Origin: Panax quinquefolius | Lineage: Eukaryota > Streptophyta > Magnoliopsida > Apiales > Araliaceae | DNA length: 64,000 bases | NCBI GenBank assembly: GCA_020205615.1 | Contig: CM035165.1 | Location: 86,800,005 to 86,864,004, forward strand | Direction: 5' to 3' | In this document: in pieces, positions 22,628 through 32,859 of the stretch | Numbering within the stretch: the stretch's first letter is position 1 | Layout of the letters: every line of letters begins with the position of its first letter | Notes under the pieces: generated by a model | The model's input: the letters and a program-made list of their open reading frames with translations, nothing else | What the model was told of the DNA's origin: nothing | Database searches by the model: none | Position numbers and translations under genes: made by a program

Positions 22628-23686
22628 AATATCTGGACAAAAGTCTCCAAATCACCTCAGAAAGGGTGTGGTAATTTTAACCTGCAGCTTTCTTTTTAAA
22701 ATGCATTTTATGACTACATGCATGCAAGCATTACTTTAACATACGTCTACAGTAGAGTTAAAAATGCATGACTATTCAATGCCTACATTTTGAAATTTTT
22801 TGTCATAGTCCCCTTTGTAAATAGGACTATCCACATGCACATAGGCATGACTAGGTGGCCATTCAGTAGCACACTTGCCCACAATCATATACATACTATA
22901 TGCATTAAAAGTCAAAGTCATCAATCCATAAGGGTAGTTTAATTACCAGGATTACTTTGCATTTTTACCTTTTGCTCATTTGTCCTTTAAATAAGATAAG
23001 AAATAACAGAAAAAGGTGCCAATTTGACTCTCTCAAAAGTTAATTTTTTTTCACATCATTATGTTCAGCATGGTTTAATACTAACATTTACTATGTTGAA
23101 TATTTTTTATCAAGTCATTCGAGCATGCATAATCACTATTATGTGTTTAGATGCATTTCATGTGATAAGTCATTTTCCAACGGATAAAAACTTGAAAAGA
23201 AGACATACATACATTACCAGGATAGTGTAGAGCACTTGTACGGTGACAGAATTTACAGAAAGATGTCCGAACTTAGCAGATCTGAAGAAGAGCTCTCAGA
23301 TTTCCCTCGCGGCACAACATGAAATGACTTGAGAAAGCAACCTGCTAGCCACTCATGGCTGGCCGCAGGTCCATCTGCGGCTGCTGCAGGTGTACCTACG
23401 GCACCCCTATGTGGGTCCCACCCCTCCATCTCGGTCTAGTTCGAGTTGCAACGGAGTTTTCACAAGCTAAAAAGGCCAAATCAGGAATAAAAATGCTACA
23501 CGATTGAGCTGAATGGCTTGCAATCCTGGTTTTCTCATACTGAGCCGTGGGTCTACATATCACTCATTATTTTTTGCCCGAGTACAGGATACACTATGCC
23601 AATGATATCAGTTGTTACAAGATATACTCGGCAATACCTTACGCAGGTCCAATGCCGCCAATTCAGGGTCGTCACCCTAATTCTCA
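22628..23686 (+). other. R3 untranslated 3' region, no gene seen
   Basis: This part lies between the antisense gene and the tandem repeats. It holds short, GC-richer patches around 23340-23420 (CATCTGCGGCTGCTGCAGGT) and AT-rich stretches, with no convincing frame. It fits the long 3' untranslated part of Tat elements and the promoter side of the antisense gene. Confidence 0.5.
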
Positions 23687-24190
23687 AACATATCCCCGGC
23701 GGGGGCATCACGCATTCCAAATCAAGAGACCCCGGCGAGGGCATCACGTGTTTGCATATGTCAAAGTACATATCCCCGGCGGGGGTTACAATGCATTGTC
23801 ATCTGTTGTTACACATATCAACGAAGGTCAAGCATCCTTGACATCATTGTAATCGTTGGTAAGTAAATCCAATGAAGCGTCGGAAGCCATCCGATGATTT
23901 CAGCCGTTGATGCACACGTCAACGAGGATCAAACAGTTCCCTGGTGAAGGTTACAATGCATTTTCCATTGATGCACACGTCAACGAGGATCAAACAATTC
24001 CCCAGCGGGGGTTACAACGCATTGTCCGTTGATGCACACGTCAGCGAGGATTAAACAAATCCCCGACGGGGGTTACAACGCGTATTTTCCATTGATTTAC
24101 ACATCAGCGGAGGTCAAGCAGCCTTGACAGTCTGCCCAACAGGGGTGTTTATCCGTTGATTCACACGTCAGTGAAGGTCAGGCAGTCCTG
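23687..24190. repeat. Tandem repeat block before the R3 3' LTR
   Basis: The block has about seven diverged units of 50-80 bp built on CCCCGGCGGGGGTTACAA and GTTGATGCACACGTCAACGAG. The GC-rich core (CCCCGGCGGGG) is a small palindrome. Overlapping short frames on both strands are products of the array. In Tat elements such repeats in the 3' region are known and can seed satellite DNA. Confidence 0.88.
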
Positions 24191-24641
24191 GCAACACATA
24201 CTGTTGGCAGTAAATCCAACAAAACATTGATATGTCCTGGCGATACAAACCAGGAAGGATCAACATCATCGAGGAGGATCGATGATGGAATATGTTATAC
24301 ACATCCTCAAACAAACAAAGCTTTATCCCCACAAATCTCTTGTACATGAGAGGCACATCTTTGGAATAAAGTCTGTATCAAGGATTAAGGACTTTGGTGA
24401 TAGCCCCAACGTGAACATCCTAAAAGACTTGGATCACACGTCTAAGCTCGTCATCATTGCCACTCCCCAGTAGAAGTAACAGGGAGCTGGCAATCATCCC
24501 ATCATGTTGGAGAGCAATCCAACAATCCATATGCATCCTACATTTGCTTCATGTTGCTACATATAGCATCATGTTTATCTTGTTGCGTTTCAAGTGTTTA
24601 GGATTCTTTATCTTATCTATGTTATTGCATTGCATGAATAT
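24191..24641 (+). other. R3 terminal non-coding segment before the polypurine tract
   Basis: Unique-looking non-coding sequence with small direct repeats (for example AGGATCAACATC and GAGGATCGATG). No gene is supported. Confidence 0.45.
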
Positions 24642-24657
24642 GATAAAGAGGGGCATC
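24642..24657 (+). other. Polypurine tract of R3
   Basis: GATAAAGAGGGG is followed by CATC and then the LTR start TGTATACACTC. The AGGGGCATC form just before TG is typical of Tat elements. Confidence 0.75.
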
Positions 24658-25136
24658 TGTATACACTCAAAATTTTCTGCACACCTATCACTGATATTGC
24701 AGGGGGGGGGGCAGATTCGTCTTTCAGAGATAACCAAACAAAGCCTTGTGGATTTTGAAATTTTAACTGGCAATTTATTTTGAAAATTTATAACGTAAAA
24801 GAGTATATAGTAAGGGTATTAGCTATTTGTCCGTTTTATTTCTCGCGTCTGTTTTATTTGTACGTAAGAAACTTTGGCCTAAGCCTGAGAAAAGAAGAGA
24901 GGAAAAATACAGAGAAGAGATAGAAAGAGTTGAGAGGAGAGAAAAGTTATGTGATGCCAAGCAATTCTCTGTGTGTTAGCAAGGGTTAATCAAGCAAGAG
25001 AATGTATAATTCTAATTTCCAAAAGCTTTAATTCCTATGTATGAAAAGATTATGTGTTCATGAATTTCAAAGTCTCAGTGAATTCAAATTTGATGAATTA
25101 TTGTGATATAAAGTATAATTGTAATTATATGTAATT
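24658..25136 (+). repeat. 3' LTR of R3, start certain and end uncertain
   Basis: It begins TGTATACACTCAAAATTTTC after the polypurine tract, contains a G run at 24703-24711 and a purine-rich GAGAGGAAAAATACAGAGAA segment. The right limit given is a guess, because no matching 5' LTR is in the window and another LTR-like sequence follows. Confidence 0.55.
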
Positions 25137-27227
25137 GTGATGTTATAATCAGCATCTAGACAAGGATTTAGTATCCTAATTACGTTAAAAAGGAAGAAAC
25201 TAATTACAGTGACTATATATAAAAATATGGCTTGTGAAAGTACCAAATTTGATAGTTAATTTGTATGCCAATAGATAAATTGAGCCTTGAATATGTTAAT
25301 TTGGTAAGAAATGAATAGAACGTAGTTTGAATGAATTAGTTTGGTGTATAATTGTGATCACAGTGTTAATTTTTGTGAACAATGTCAAAAATGGAGTTTT
25401 TGGTTTAAAACATGGCATTCAAGGATTTAATTTTCTGAAGTTGTTGTTTAGTTGTTTTAAATCAGTATATATATAATGGGTAATGTCTATGTGTAATCTA
25501 TATAAGTTACACGTGTTAAATTGGGTGCTAGAAATTAAGATGCAGGTCAAATTAGCTTTGTTTGATTCTTCTTGCTCGTGATCAGAATAATTAAGGCCAT
25601 AATGCACCAACGTTAGGCTTCATACCACGTCATAGTCATTGCCCCAATGTAATCAAGCACAAATACGTCGGTTAATAGAATGACCAGAAAGTGTATTTTA
25701 ATTACATAAAATCTGTAATTGTTGATAAGGTACAATATTATGACTGTTAAAATGTGATTGTTGTTAATCGTGGTATTATAGTACTAAAAATGAGAATATT
25801 ATTAACAATTAACGAGTTTTGTTATTACATTACTAAGGTGACTTGACTATGTGATTAAAACCAATCTATACCTGAAATAGATACTTATTTGTATATAGAG
25901 TATATGTAGTAACTAATTATGTCATGATGACATGTGTATAGGGTATTATGATTCGAGTTATTACGGTTTAGCTTACACGCAAGGCAAGTTTCTAAACCTT
26001 ACCTCTTGATATTGAAAAAGTTTTCTTATCTTTAACTTATTTCGTAGTATGCAAATTCTTTAACTCTATTGTTACGATTGTGCAAGTTTCTTTACTCTAC
26101 CTTGTTTAGTATTGAGAAAGTTATTCCTAATCCTATTTATACAATTTAGTTATGTTCGTGCAAAGCTATTTAACCTAACTCTTACTTTGAGAAGGTTTCT
26201 TACTTTAACTTGTTTCTTAGCATGCAAGCTTCTAAATTCTGATATACTTATGTTGAACAAGTTTTATCGTTCAATTTGCTATTTATTATGCATGCTCAAT
26301 AACTCAATTCTTTATTAAACAAAATTCTAGCCTTAGCTTAATATTGTTCAAGCAAGGTATGTTACGTTATTCAATGATTATGCTTTTAGTTCATTTCTAA
26401 AGCATGACCTATATATACAATGTTGATTCACTTATGAATTATTCCATAACATATTGTTATTACATTTTATTCAACTAATCCTTAGTTGATGTTCGTTAAA
26501 CTCTAAATTACCTTGAAACTTATCCAAACCAAACTTACTTTGGTGCAGACTTGTATTCTAAATGCTGAGATGAACAACCCTATTACAGGGGATAATTTAC
26601 GCGTAAGCGTTTAGATGTTTGTGCACAATACATTGTACGAAGGGCTGATCCCCCTAAGTACGAGAAATCCCTATAGTCTTATGACTGTTTAAGTTTAAGT
26701 TGAAAGAATACTTAAAACTTTGGACATAGTTCGTGGTCTTGTGACCCTCAGATATATATTTCAAATTTTGTTCCTGATTATCATTGATAGAGCCTATTAT
26801 TCAGTTCTATTGAGCCTATTCATTTGGCAGTTGTTATAATGTTTTATTCATTGTCATTTCAAGTGAGCATAGTTTTCTCACTCTTGTTTATATAAATATT
26901 ATAGCTAAAGTTAAGAAGGTCAACGAACCTACCACCAATAAAAGGAAAGAAAAGATGAACAAGTATTGAAGACTTGTAAATATGTTGACTTTTATATTGT
27001 CAGACTTTATTTTAAATATTGTGATGTAGTTATTTAAATTTCCGCACTTAAAATTTGTATGCAAAGGTTAGATGATCTGGGAGATTTTATTGAACTTATT
27101 GATGTAATCCTTTAATGGGAAGGTTTATTGTTAATTTTTGTTATATTTGGGTAGTTAGAAATGAATGTTTTTATCAAGTGAACATCAAATCTTGTGGGAA
27201 TGAAGTACCCAGATTTGGGGTGTCACA
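25137..27227 (+). repeat. Chromovirus-type LTR sequence ending at 27227
   Basis: The end CCCAGATTTGGGGTGTCACA is the same kind of terminus as in R1 (GGATTTGGGGGCGCTACA) and R2. Around 26870 GAGCATAGTTTTCTCACTCTTG corresponds to the segment near the end of the R1 LTR. From 25970 to 26350 there are diverged roughly 60-bp repeats with GCAAGTTTCTTTACTCTACC. The left border was not found, so it could be a solo LTR or a truncated piece. No gene is visible. Confidence 0.5.
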
Positions 27228-27243
27228 TTATCTATGGATCAGC

Positions 27244-27246
<3 letters not shown>

Positions 27247-27275
<29 letters not shown>
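27247..27275. repeat. TA microsatellite left of MITE 1
   Basis: Fourteen or so uninterrupted AT dinucleotides directly precede MITE 1. Confidence 0.95.
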
Positions 27276-27279
<4 letters not shown>

Positions 27280-27553
27280 AATTTATATCAAGTATTTTTA
27301 TGAATCAAAAATGGAAAAATATTATCATTAACGTCCAAGAACCAACGTGCGAGATTAGTATAGTAGCGGACGACGGGTTACGTCCGTTACTAATAGTAGC
27401 AGATGCTGCTAAAAATAGTATCGCCGTCCACTACTAATAGTAGCAGACGTAAATTTTTCAGTTCTAATATCAATCGTTGGTTCCTATGTTGAACGTAGAG
27501 ATGATGTTTGCCCATTTTTTTATCTATAGTAAATACGTGTCATGTATCATTTC

Positions 27554-27555
<2 letters not shown>
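27276..27555. mobile_element. MITE 1: foldback element embedded in a TA microsatellite
   Basis: The two ends are imperfect inverted copies. The left arm AAAAATGGAAAAATATTATC continues to CCAAGAACCAACG (27307-27347) and pairs with the right arm CGTTGGTTCCTATGTTGAAC continuing to CCCATTTTTT (27475-27521). Weaker pairing extends outwards to the TA repeats. The middle contains further complementary pieces (GTAGCGGACG and CGTCCACTAC). No coding capacity. TA repeats flank both sides. Confidence 0.75.

Positions 27556-27597
<42 letters not shown>
27556..27597. repeat. TA microsatellite between MITE 1 and MITE 2
   Basis: About 21 AT dinucleotides lie between the two foldback elements. Confidence 0.95.
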
Positions 27598-27600
<3 letters not shown>

Positions 27601-27811
27601 TAGATCAAGAGCATTCTCCTTAAATATTTCGCTTAAATAGCATTCTTTTATTAAAACTACGCTGCTTTTGAGGGACGCGGTGGCATTTTTAGAAATACGC
27701 TATGGCATTGTATTTACAAAAATGCCACCGCCATCCTCTAAAATGACATAGTTTTAATAAAAGAATGCTATTTAAGCGAATGCTATTTAAAGAGAATGCT
27801 CTTGATCCTAA
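27598..27811. mobile_element. MITE 2: near-palindromic foldback element in TA microsatellites
   Basis: The left end TAGATCAAGAGCATTCTC, then CGCTTAAATAGCATTCTTTT and ATTAAAACTACG, is matched by the reverse complement of the right end (AGGATCAAGAGCATTCTC, CGCTTAAATAGCATTCTTTT, ATTAAAACTATG). The arms are about 70-100 bp. The centre keeps GGTGGCATTTTT against AAAAATGCCACC, so nearly the whole 214 bp folds back. One arm has a small duplication of TTAAATAGCATT. It resembles microsatellite-associated MITEs known in plants. Confidence 0.88.
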
Positions 27812-27813
27812 TC

Positions 27814-27814
<1 letters not shown>

Positions 27815-27875
<61 letters not shown>
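27815..27875. repeat. TA microsatellite right of MITE 2
   Basis: About 30 TA dinucleotides run without interruption. Confidence 0.95.
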
Positions 27876-27877
<2 letters not shown>

Positions 27878-28536
27878 TCTAATTTATTAGGATTTCATTT
27901 ATTAATGATGACATCATAATAAAAATATGATGATAAATTCAAGAAAATTGTGACTCTTTTAAAATTAAAAAAAATGACAAATTATATTATTGCTAAGAAA
28001 TTGAAAGAATTTTTAATTTTTATTGGGTTCAATAAGAAGATTATTCCTTCTATTTCATATAGGACAGAGCAAAAAACGGGTATAACCGAATTACCGAACC
28101 GAATCGAAATAATTTAACTAAAATTTTCCGACAATTCGGTTATTTTTAATATTTCGGTTATATCCGAATTTTTTAAGGTTTTCGGTTAGTTTGTATGTGT
28201 ATTACTATTGGGTTTTTCGGTTTAACCGAATAACCGAACAACACTTGACTTAAAATAAGACTCTTGACTCAGCAATCATCACTCAGCGGCTCAGCCCATT
28301 CATTACTAATTTACTACTTTACTAAATTCTCGAAGACTCGAACTCACAGTCTCTGATCTAATCTCTCAAGTCTCGTCTTCTCGAACTCTCAACTCTCGGC
28401 GCCGGCGGCCCTTCATCTCAAACTCTCAGATCTCGGCGCCGACGGCAGCTTTCCATTTGTTAAGGATGAGTCGTCCCCCTATCGTCCCCATATCGCTCAC
28501 ACATAAGGAAGAAGGAAGAAAAGCTAGGTTTTGGAA

Positions 28537-28665
28537 ATGGCAATGGCGGGGAGTTTGAGATCAACTCTTCCCCTAATCAGTAAAGCTCTGACATCAGATT
28601 TGATTTCTTTTTGGGGATCATCTCTTCAACGATCCTTGCTTTGCCCTACTTAAACCAATCTAGAG
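28537..28665 (+). pseudogene. Captured exon 1-like fragment with donor splice site
   Basis: After a leader-like region with GGCGCCGGCGG and a purine stretch, an ATG encodes MAMAGSLRSTLPLISKALTS and more, stopping at 28651. This N-terminus is basic, serine-rich and without acidic residues in its first 20, like a mitochondrial or plastid presequence. The segment ends TCTAGAG followed by GTAAAC, a good splice donor, with an acceptor TTTCATTGCAG before the next exon at 28792. The parent gene of this first piece is not recognised. Confidence 0.5.
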
Positions 28666-28791
28666 GTAAACAATATTCTTTTTTTTTCTTTTTATCATTT
28701 CTTTTACTAATTTTGATTTGGATCTGTGTAAGATTTTCTTTGAGATTATATTTTTGTCTAGTTTCTATTAGTGATTCTTTTTTCATTGCAG

Positions 28792-28857
28792 TGGCAACAA
28801 ATGGATATTGAATATACCTTCTGGCAAATGCTTCATTTATGCACCTCACCGAAAGTT
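28792..28857 (+). pseudogene. Captured exon fragment resembling a UNC-50 family gene
   Basis: Directly after an acceptor site (TTGCAG) the sequence encodes WQQMDIEYTFWQMLHLCTSP followed by KV, then turns into unrelated TTG-rich DNA. From memory this matches the conserved beginning of plant UNC-50 homologues, membrane proteins of the Golgi/ER. Only about 22 codons are present, starting exactly at an intron border, so the gene piece was taken up with part of its intron. It is a relic and not a working gene. Confidence 0.6.
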
Positions 28858-29110
28858 GCTGTTTCTATTAGTCATTGTTGGTTGTTGTTGTTTGGACTTG
28901 GCTGGCTCAGTTGTCACTGCTGTTCTTTTTTATTAATCATTGTTGGTTGTTGTTGTTTTAAATTCGGTTATTAACCGAATAATTAGTTCAGTTATTCGGT
29001 TATCATGTAATTCGGGTAGTTGTTCGGATATTCTAAACAGTGTAAATTCGATTTTCGGTTATAACTAAAATGTGTGTTCGGTTCGGTTATTAACCGAATT
29101 CTCACTCCTA

Positions 29111-29360
29111 GTTTTATACTATAAGATTACAATTGATTTTTGGAAGCCAATTAAAATATTTTTAAACTTAGAATTAAGATGATTAATAAAACTTATAAAG
29201 TAATAAATTTTAGGATTAATGATACTTTTTAAATAGTTTACAATAGTGAAAAGGGATATACCCTAAAGGGTATCTACCTAGTATACCCCATAGGGTTAAT
29301 ACGTCTATTTTTAGGTTTTTTTAGATAAATACAACCGTACGAATTTAAATAACATATAAA
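29111..29360. other. AT-rich flank, no gene seen
   Basis: Nothing beyond low-complexity AT-rich sequence is recognised, apart from a short direct repeat around TATACCCTAAAGGGTAT and TATACCCCATAGGG. Confidence 0.5.
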
Positions 29361-29994
29361 TGTGACGCCCCCAAATTCAAGTCTATACAACCCAATTTTA
29401 ATTGTCAAAATACATATTACGATAAAAAATTCTCATATTTAAAATTATTACAATGTCGTATATTGTACGACAATAGTCACACCAAAATCTCACTATAATT
29501 ATTGCCACACTATTTTCTAATATGGTGAGGATTACTACAACTACTAACTCGGACCATCACTTCATTATCCTATTATCCCTTCTAGTCTCAGTTACACTCT
29601 CATTTCCTGAAAGGAATTATGAAGCAAAAGAGTGAGCCCAAATAGCTCATTAAAGAATATCATGACTAAAATAAATAAATTATCAATAACATTCAAGAGT
29701 AATAAATCAGATATTTAGAACATATAGTAGATGATATAAGTTTTCAATAAATAACTGCAACGGAATAAGCAATCCATTAAAAGAGTCAAATATATCATAA
29801 TGTATACTATCTTCTTCAATTGAAAATTTTAACATCAATATTTTATCCTATAACACCAATCAACAGTTCCTCTTTGCACCCAAACTAAAGAGAACTTTCA
29901 TTACATATCTTTGCATGCAACACCAAAGATTAGGAATATACCAATTCACATATCCTGATCATAATCATGTCAATCAACAATTCTTGGTTATAAT
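29361..29994 (-). repeat. Chromovirus LTR fragment (end part)
   Basis: TGTGACGCCCCCAAATTC is the reverse complement of a chromovirus LTR end. The following 630 bases match, reversed, the last part of S1, with shared segments such as GCAATCCATTAAAAGAGTCA and CACAATAGCTCATT-like sequence. The fragment stops at 29994 where the LTR-like start of R4 (TGTTAGGTTTG) begins. No partner piece was found to the right of R4. Confidence 0.7.
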
Positions 29995-31281
29995 TGTTAG
30001 GTTTGTAATATTCAAGAACGCAATCAAATTGCACAAAATAAGCGGAAACGTGAAAAATTAAGGTTTTAAAAGTTTTACAAACCATATACCCGGATCATCC
30101 TTTATGCATAATTATTAATTAAACGAAAAGAAGAAGAATAAGAATTATACCCTTGAAGATTCGAGCTTCCTCAGGTACAAGTTCAGCTCCAAATCCTTTC
30201 GCGTTCAACTTCAATCCGTCGGGTTTGGTTCCTTCCTTTTATCAACGTTAGCCACCCAAGTGTTTGGCCTCTAGAGGTGATCCACCAAGGAAGAAGAAAG
30301 ATTCAAGAAGATGGGTGGTTGACTAAACCCTTGTTTCTATCTCTATAGAAAAAGTGTGTACTCTCCCAACTATTGGAATTGCGTATCTTGATATCTGATA
30401 TAAGACTCACCTTATAAAGATATCAGGTAACCCTATTTAATTAAAAATAAGGTATTATTTATTTAATTAAACTCTTTTAATTAAATGGGCTCCCTAATCT
30501 TATTAGGGATAATTAATTAAACTCCTTTAACTAATTTTCCTCTTAATCCTATCCGAATAAATGAGAGTACTTATATTAAATTAATTCCTAAACTCTTTTA
30601 GAAATTAAAATAATAATAATTGTAATAATATTAATAAGACTCCTCTTATTAATTTATATTTAATATTTCTAAAATATTAAATAATAAATATTAAGCTATT
30701 TAATTTATTCTATCACCATAGATTAAATTAAATATACTTAACATATTATTACGATTATGCCATTAACTTCTTAAATAATTATTCTTCCTTTTATGGTGTG
30801 ACCCTTTAGTTTCTCCATATTAAACCGGTTGTGAATAAATTAATTAGAACAATTCTAATCTTATTTAAATAAATAAATTAAACAATTAATTTATTTAAAT
30901 AAATAATATTTATTCTACAATAAGGATAAGCCTCCCTAGCGATCAACGACTTTCCAGATAATATAGATTTCAACATTAATCATAAAAGAACCTTTGAGTA
31001 AATAGTTACCGTACAATACAATCCTTCCACCATACAATGTCCCAATTAAATATAAGACATGAAATTAATGTCAAGTCTTATTTTATTTAATTATATGTAT
31101 TTCGACTCTTAAATTCACAACTCCAAATAATACAAATTAGAAACTCCTTTCTAATTTCATTCTGCCTTGGCCAAGGACTACTGGGTTGTCATTTATCGAA
31201 ACACATAGGACATTTCTCTTCTTTTACTAGAAGCGATAAATTCTTTATTGATCATACATTATCTCCATGTACAACTTATTA
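29995..31281 (-). repeat. R4: left piece of a minus-strand Copia element, probably its 3' LTR and adjoining sequence
   Basis: The piece begins TGTTAGGTTTGTAATATTC and contains exon-free, AT-rich DNA with TTAATTAAACTCCTTTAAC-type repeats related to those at 57230-57790 on the far side of R5. It ends at TTATTA where R5 is inserted, and the TSD TATTA continues at 52430. R4 pol remnants on the right piece read on the minus strand, so this left piece would be the 3' side of R4. LTR borders are not proven. Confidence 0.5.
31277..31281. other. Left target-site duplication of R5 (TATTA)
   Basis: TATTA directly precedes the LTR start TGTTGGGAG and recurs exactly after the 3' LTR at 52430-52434. Confidence 0.88.
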
Positions 31282-32822
31282 TGTTGGGAGAATGCATATT
31301 ATGATTTAATGTTTTAATGTATATGTTCATGATTATTTATAAGGTCCTTAAATGAATATATGTACAAGGACTTAGTGATAGATCAAAATTGTTAGGTTGA
31401 TCTAATCTTTCAACATGTACCATTCTGATAAAGAATGTATAGATAGAAAGATCAAAACTATTAGGTTGATCTTAAGATGTAATAGATTAGTCTTGAAGAA
31501 ATCATAGTGCATCAATCTGATCAACATTGCAGGAGTCAAGGCAGAAAACGTAGAGCCTGAAGATCGTAGTGTGCCTGCCTTGAAGGGGACTCTTCAAAAA
31601 TTGTAGAGTGGTCCCAACGTTTGCCGAGCCAACTCCACGATCGCAGTATACTGAAGGAAACATGAAGTTTACAAGTCAACGATCGTAGTGTGCTCTCGGG
31701 AACGTAGAGTCAACAACACGAGCAAGTGAGATCGTAGTGTGCAAGGGTTTAAGGGAAATCGTAGTGCTCTCGACTGATAGCATCGTAGTGTGCAAAGATG
31801 TCAAAGACGCTACGATCTAAATCGTAGAACACCACGATCCAAATCGTAGAACATCCTCTGTCTCATGTCAGAAAATGTCGAGCCTCATGATCTGTGTTTT
31901 CAACAAGTGAGGAATGGATCCCAGATGCTGCAGTGCTCATCAGTCCCAGAAATATGAAATATCCTTAGTATGCAACAAAGAAGCGTATTGAAGAAGCTAA
32001 GGATAGTACCATGGGTAAGAGGGACAAAACACCTTTTCAGGTGGTAGGTGAGAAAGTAGCCTGCAGTGTCAGTGGGCCAGAATGCAGAATTCAGAAGATG
32101 TGCAAAAATATCTCCATCACAGTACAGAAAGTTCAGACGCATTTATTGCCACAACGGATGGATCCAACAGATAGTTTTTAACATCACATATATACAGATC
32201 AGACAGATGAGAGAGAATTAAACAAGCATTAAACAAACAACGTGAACATCTCTCTCAAGCTCAACTCTACGATCTGAGATATTGGAAAGCTTGCTCAGCT
32301 ACTCAGTTCTTTAGAACAAGTGCTTACACAGCGACTGAGTAGCAACAATCAAGAACATAACATTATCAACCAACTGAAGAAGAGTACCAAGTCTGCTGGA
32401 CTTGAAGAGTTCAGAGTGAATCAGAAGAAAGCCAAGTCTCGCTAGACTTGAAGAGTTCAAGAGTGAACTAAGAAGTTCCTGTGATCACCGGTCTAGAAGG
32501 AATCAGTGTGATTCGTGGTTGTAATGAGATATCCTTAATGGATATCCTACTCGCTGAGTAGAAAGAGTGGACTAGAGCTTTAAGTGCTCAAACCACTTAA
32601 AACGACCGTGTCATTTACATTCACATCATAATCGCTATAATCATTATAATCGCCATAACTGCCTCACCCTCATTACTCCAGTGCTTGGTAAAGAAGATTA
32701 AAACAAATATTAATTCCGCTAAGTTTTAATCACCATCAAAGAACTAGTTTAAAAGAAAAGATTTTTAAATATCTATTCAACCCCCCCCCTCTAGATAACT
32801 ATTGTGCCAACTAGAACTAACA
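31282..32822 (+). repeat. 5' LTR of R5, 1541 bp
   Basis: It runs from TGTTGGGAGAATGC to CCAACTAGAACTAACA and matches 50964-52429 from position 31359 onward. It contains many copies of ATCGTAG and its reverse complement, a C-run (32781-32789) shortly before its end, and a weak TATA-like CATATATACAG at 32187. No genes. Confidence 0.9.
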
Positions 32823-32840
32823 TATTATATACTGAAAGGT
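32823..32840 (+). other. Eroded primer-binding site of R5 (tentative)
   Basis: TATTATATACTGAAAGGTG follows the 5' LTR. It can be read as a decayed form of the ATTGGTATCAGAGC-type site normally found here in Sireviruses. The first bases happen to equal the TSD TATTA. Confidence 0.35.
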
Positions 32841-32859
32841 GTTCTATTTTACGACTTAC

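Larger units (their letters stand above)
18022..25136 (+). mobile_element. R3: Tat-lineage Ty3/Gypsy element, 3' part, interrupted by S2
   Basis: From left to right it holds RT, the start of RNase H, the inserted LTR S2, an antisense plant-mobile-domain gene, a spacer, a tandem-repeat block, a polypurine tract with GGGGCATC before TG, and the start of the 3' LTR. An additional ORF in antisense and tandem repeats before the 3' LTR are known traits of Tat elements (Ogre/Retand type). The RT also looks Tat-like. The rest of RNase H and all of integrase are missing between S2 and the antisense gene, so a deletion is inferred. The 5' part lies left of the window, and the right end of the LTR is not resolved. 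Confidence 0.75.
28060..29110. mobile_element. Non-autonomous hAT-like transposon carrying exon-like DNA
   Basis: The left end TAGGACAGAGCAAAAAACGG is followed by ATAACCGAATTACCGAACCG. The right end, reverse-complemented, is TAGGAGTGAGAATTCGGTTA followed by ATAACCGAACCGAAC. Flanks ATTTCATA (28052-28059) and GTTTTATA (29111-29118) agree at 6 of 8 positions, consistent with an eroded 8-bp hAT duplication. Many TTCGGTTA/TAACCGAA motifs lie near both ends, as in subterminal transposase-binding repeats of hAT elements. No transposase is present. The inside holds a GC-richer leader-like part and two exon-like pieces. Confidence 0.7.

Noticed and set aside
23518..23852. Overlapping ORFs on both strands
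   Set aside because: They fall in or beside the R3 tandem block and match nothing I recognise.
24658..27227. A single 2.57-kb Tat LTR
   Set aside because: The start looks Tat-like but the end looks chromovirus-like (GGGGTGTCACA), so two LTR pieces are more likely. No internal border could be fixed.
28611..28849. Small ORFs in both directions inside the hAT-like element
   Set aside because: They run through the intron (T-rich tract) and are explained by the exon-intron structure instead.
32823..32827. TATTA after the R5 5' LTR as a third target duplication
   Set aside because: A duplication is expected only outside the element. Inside, the bases are better read as the start of a decayed primer-binding site.
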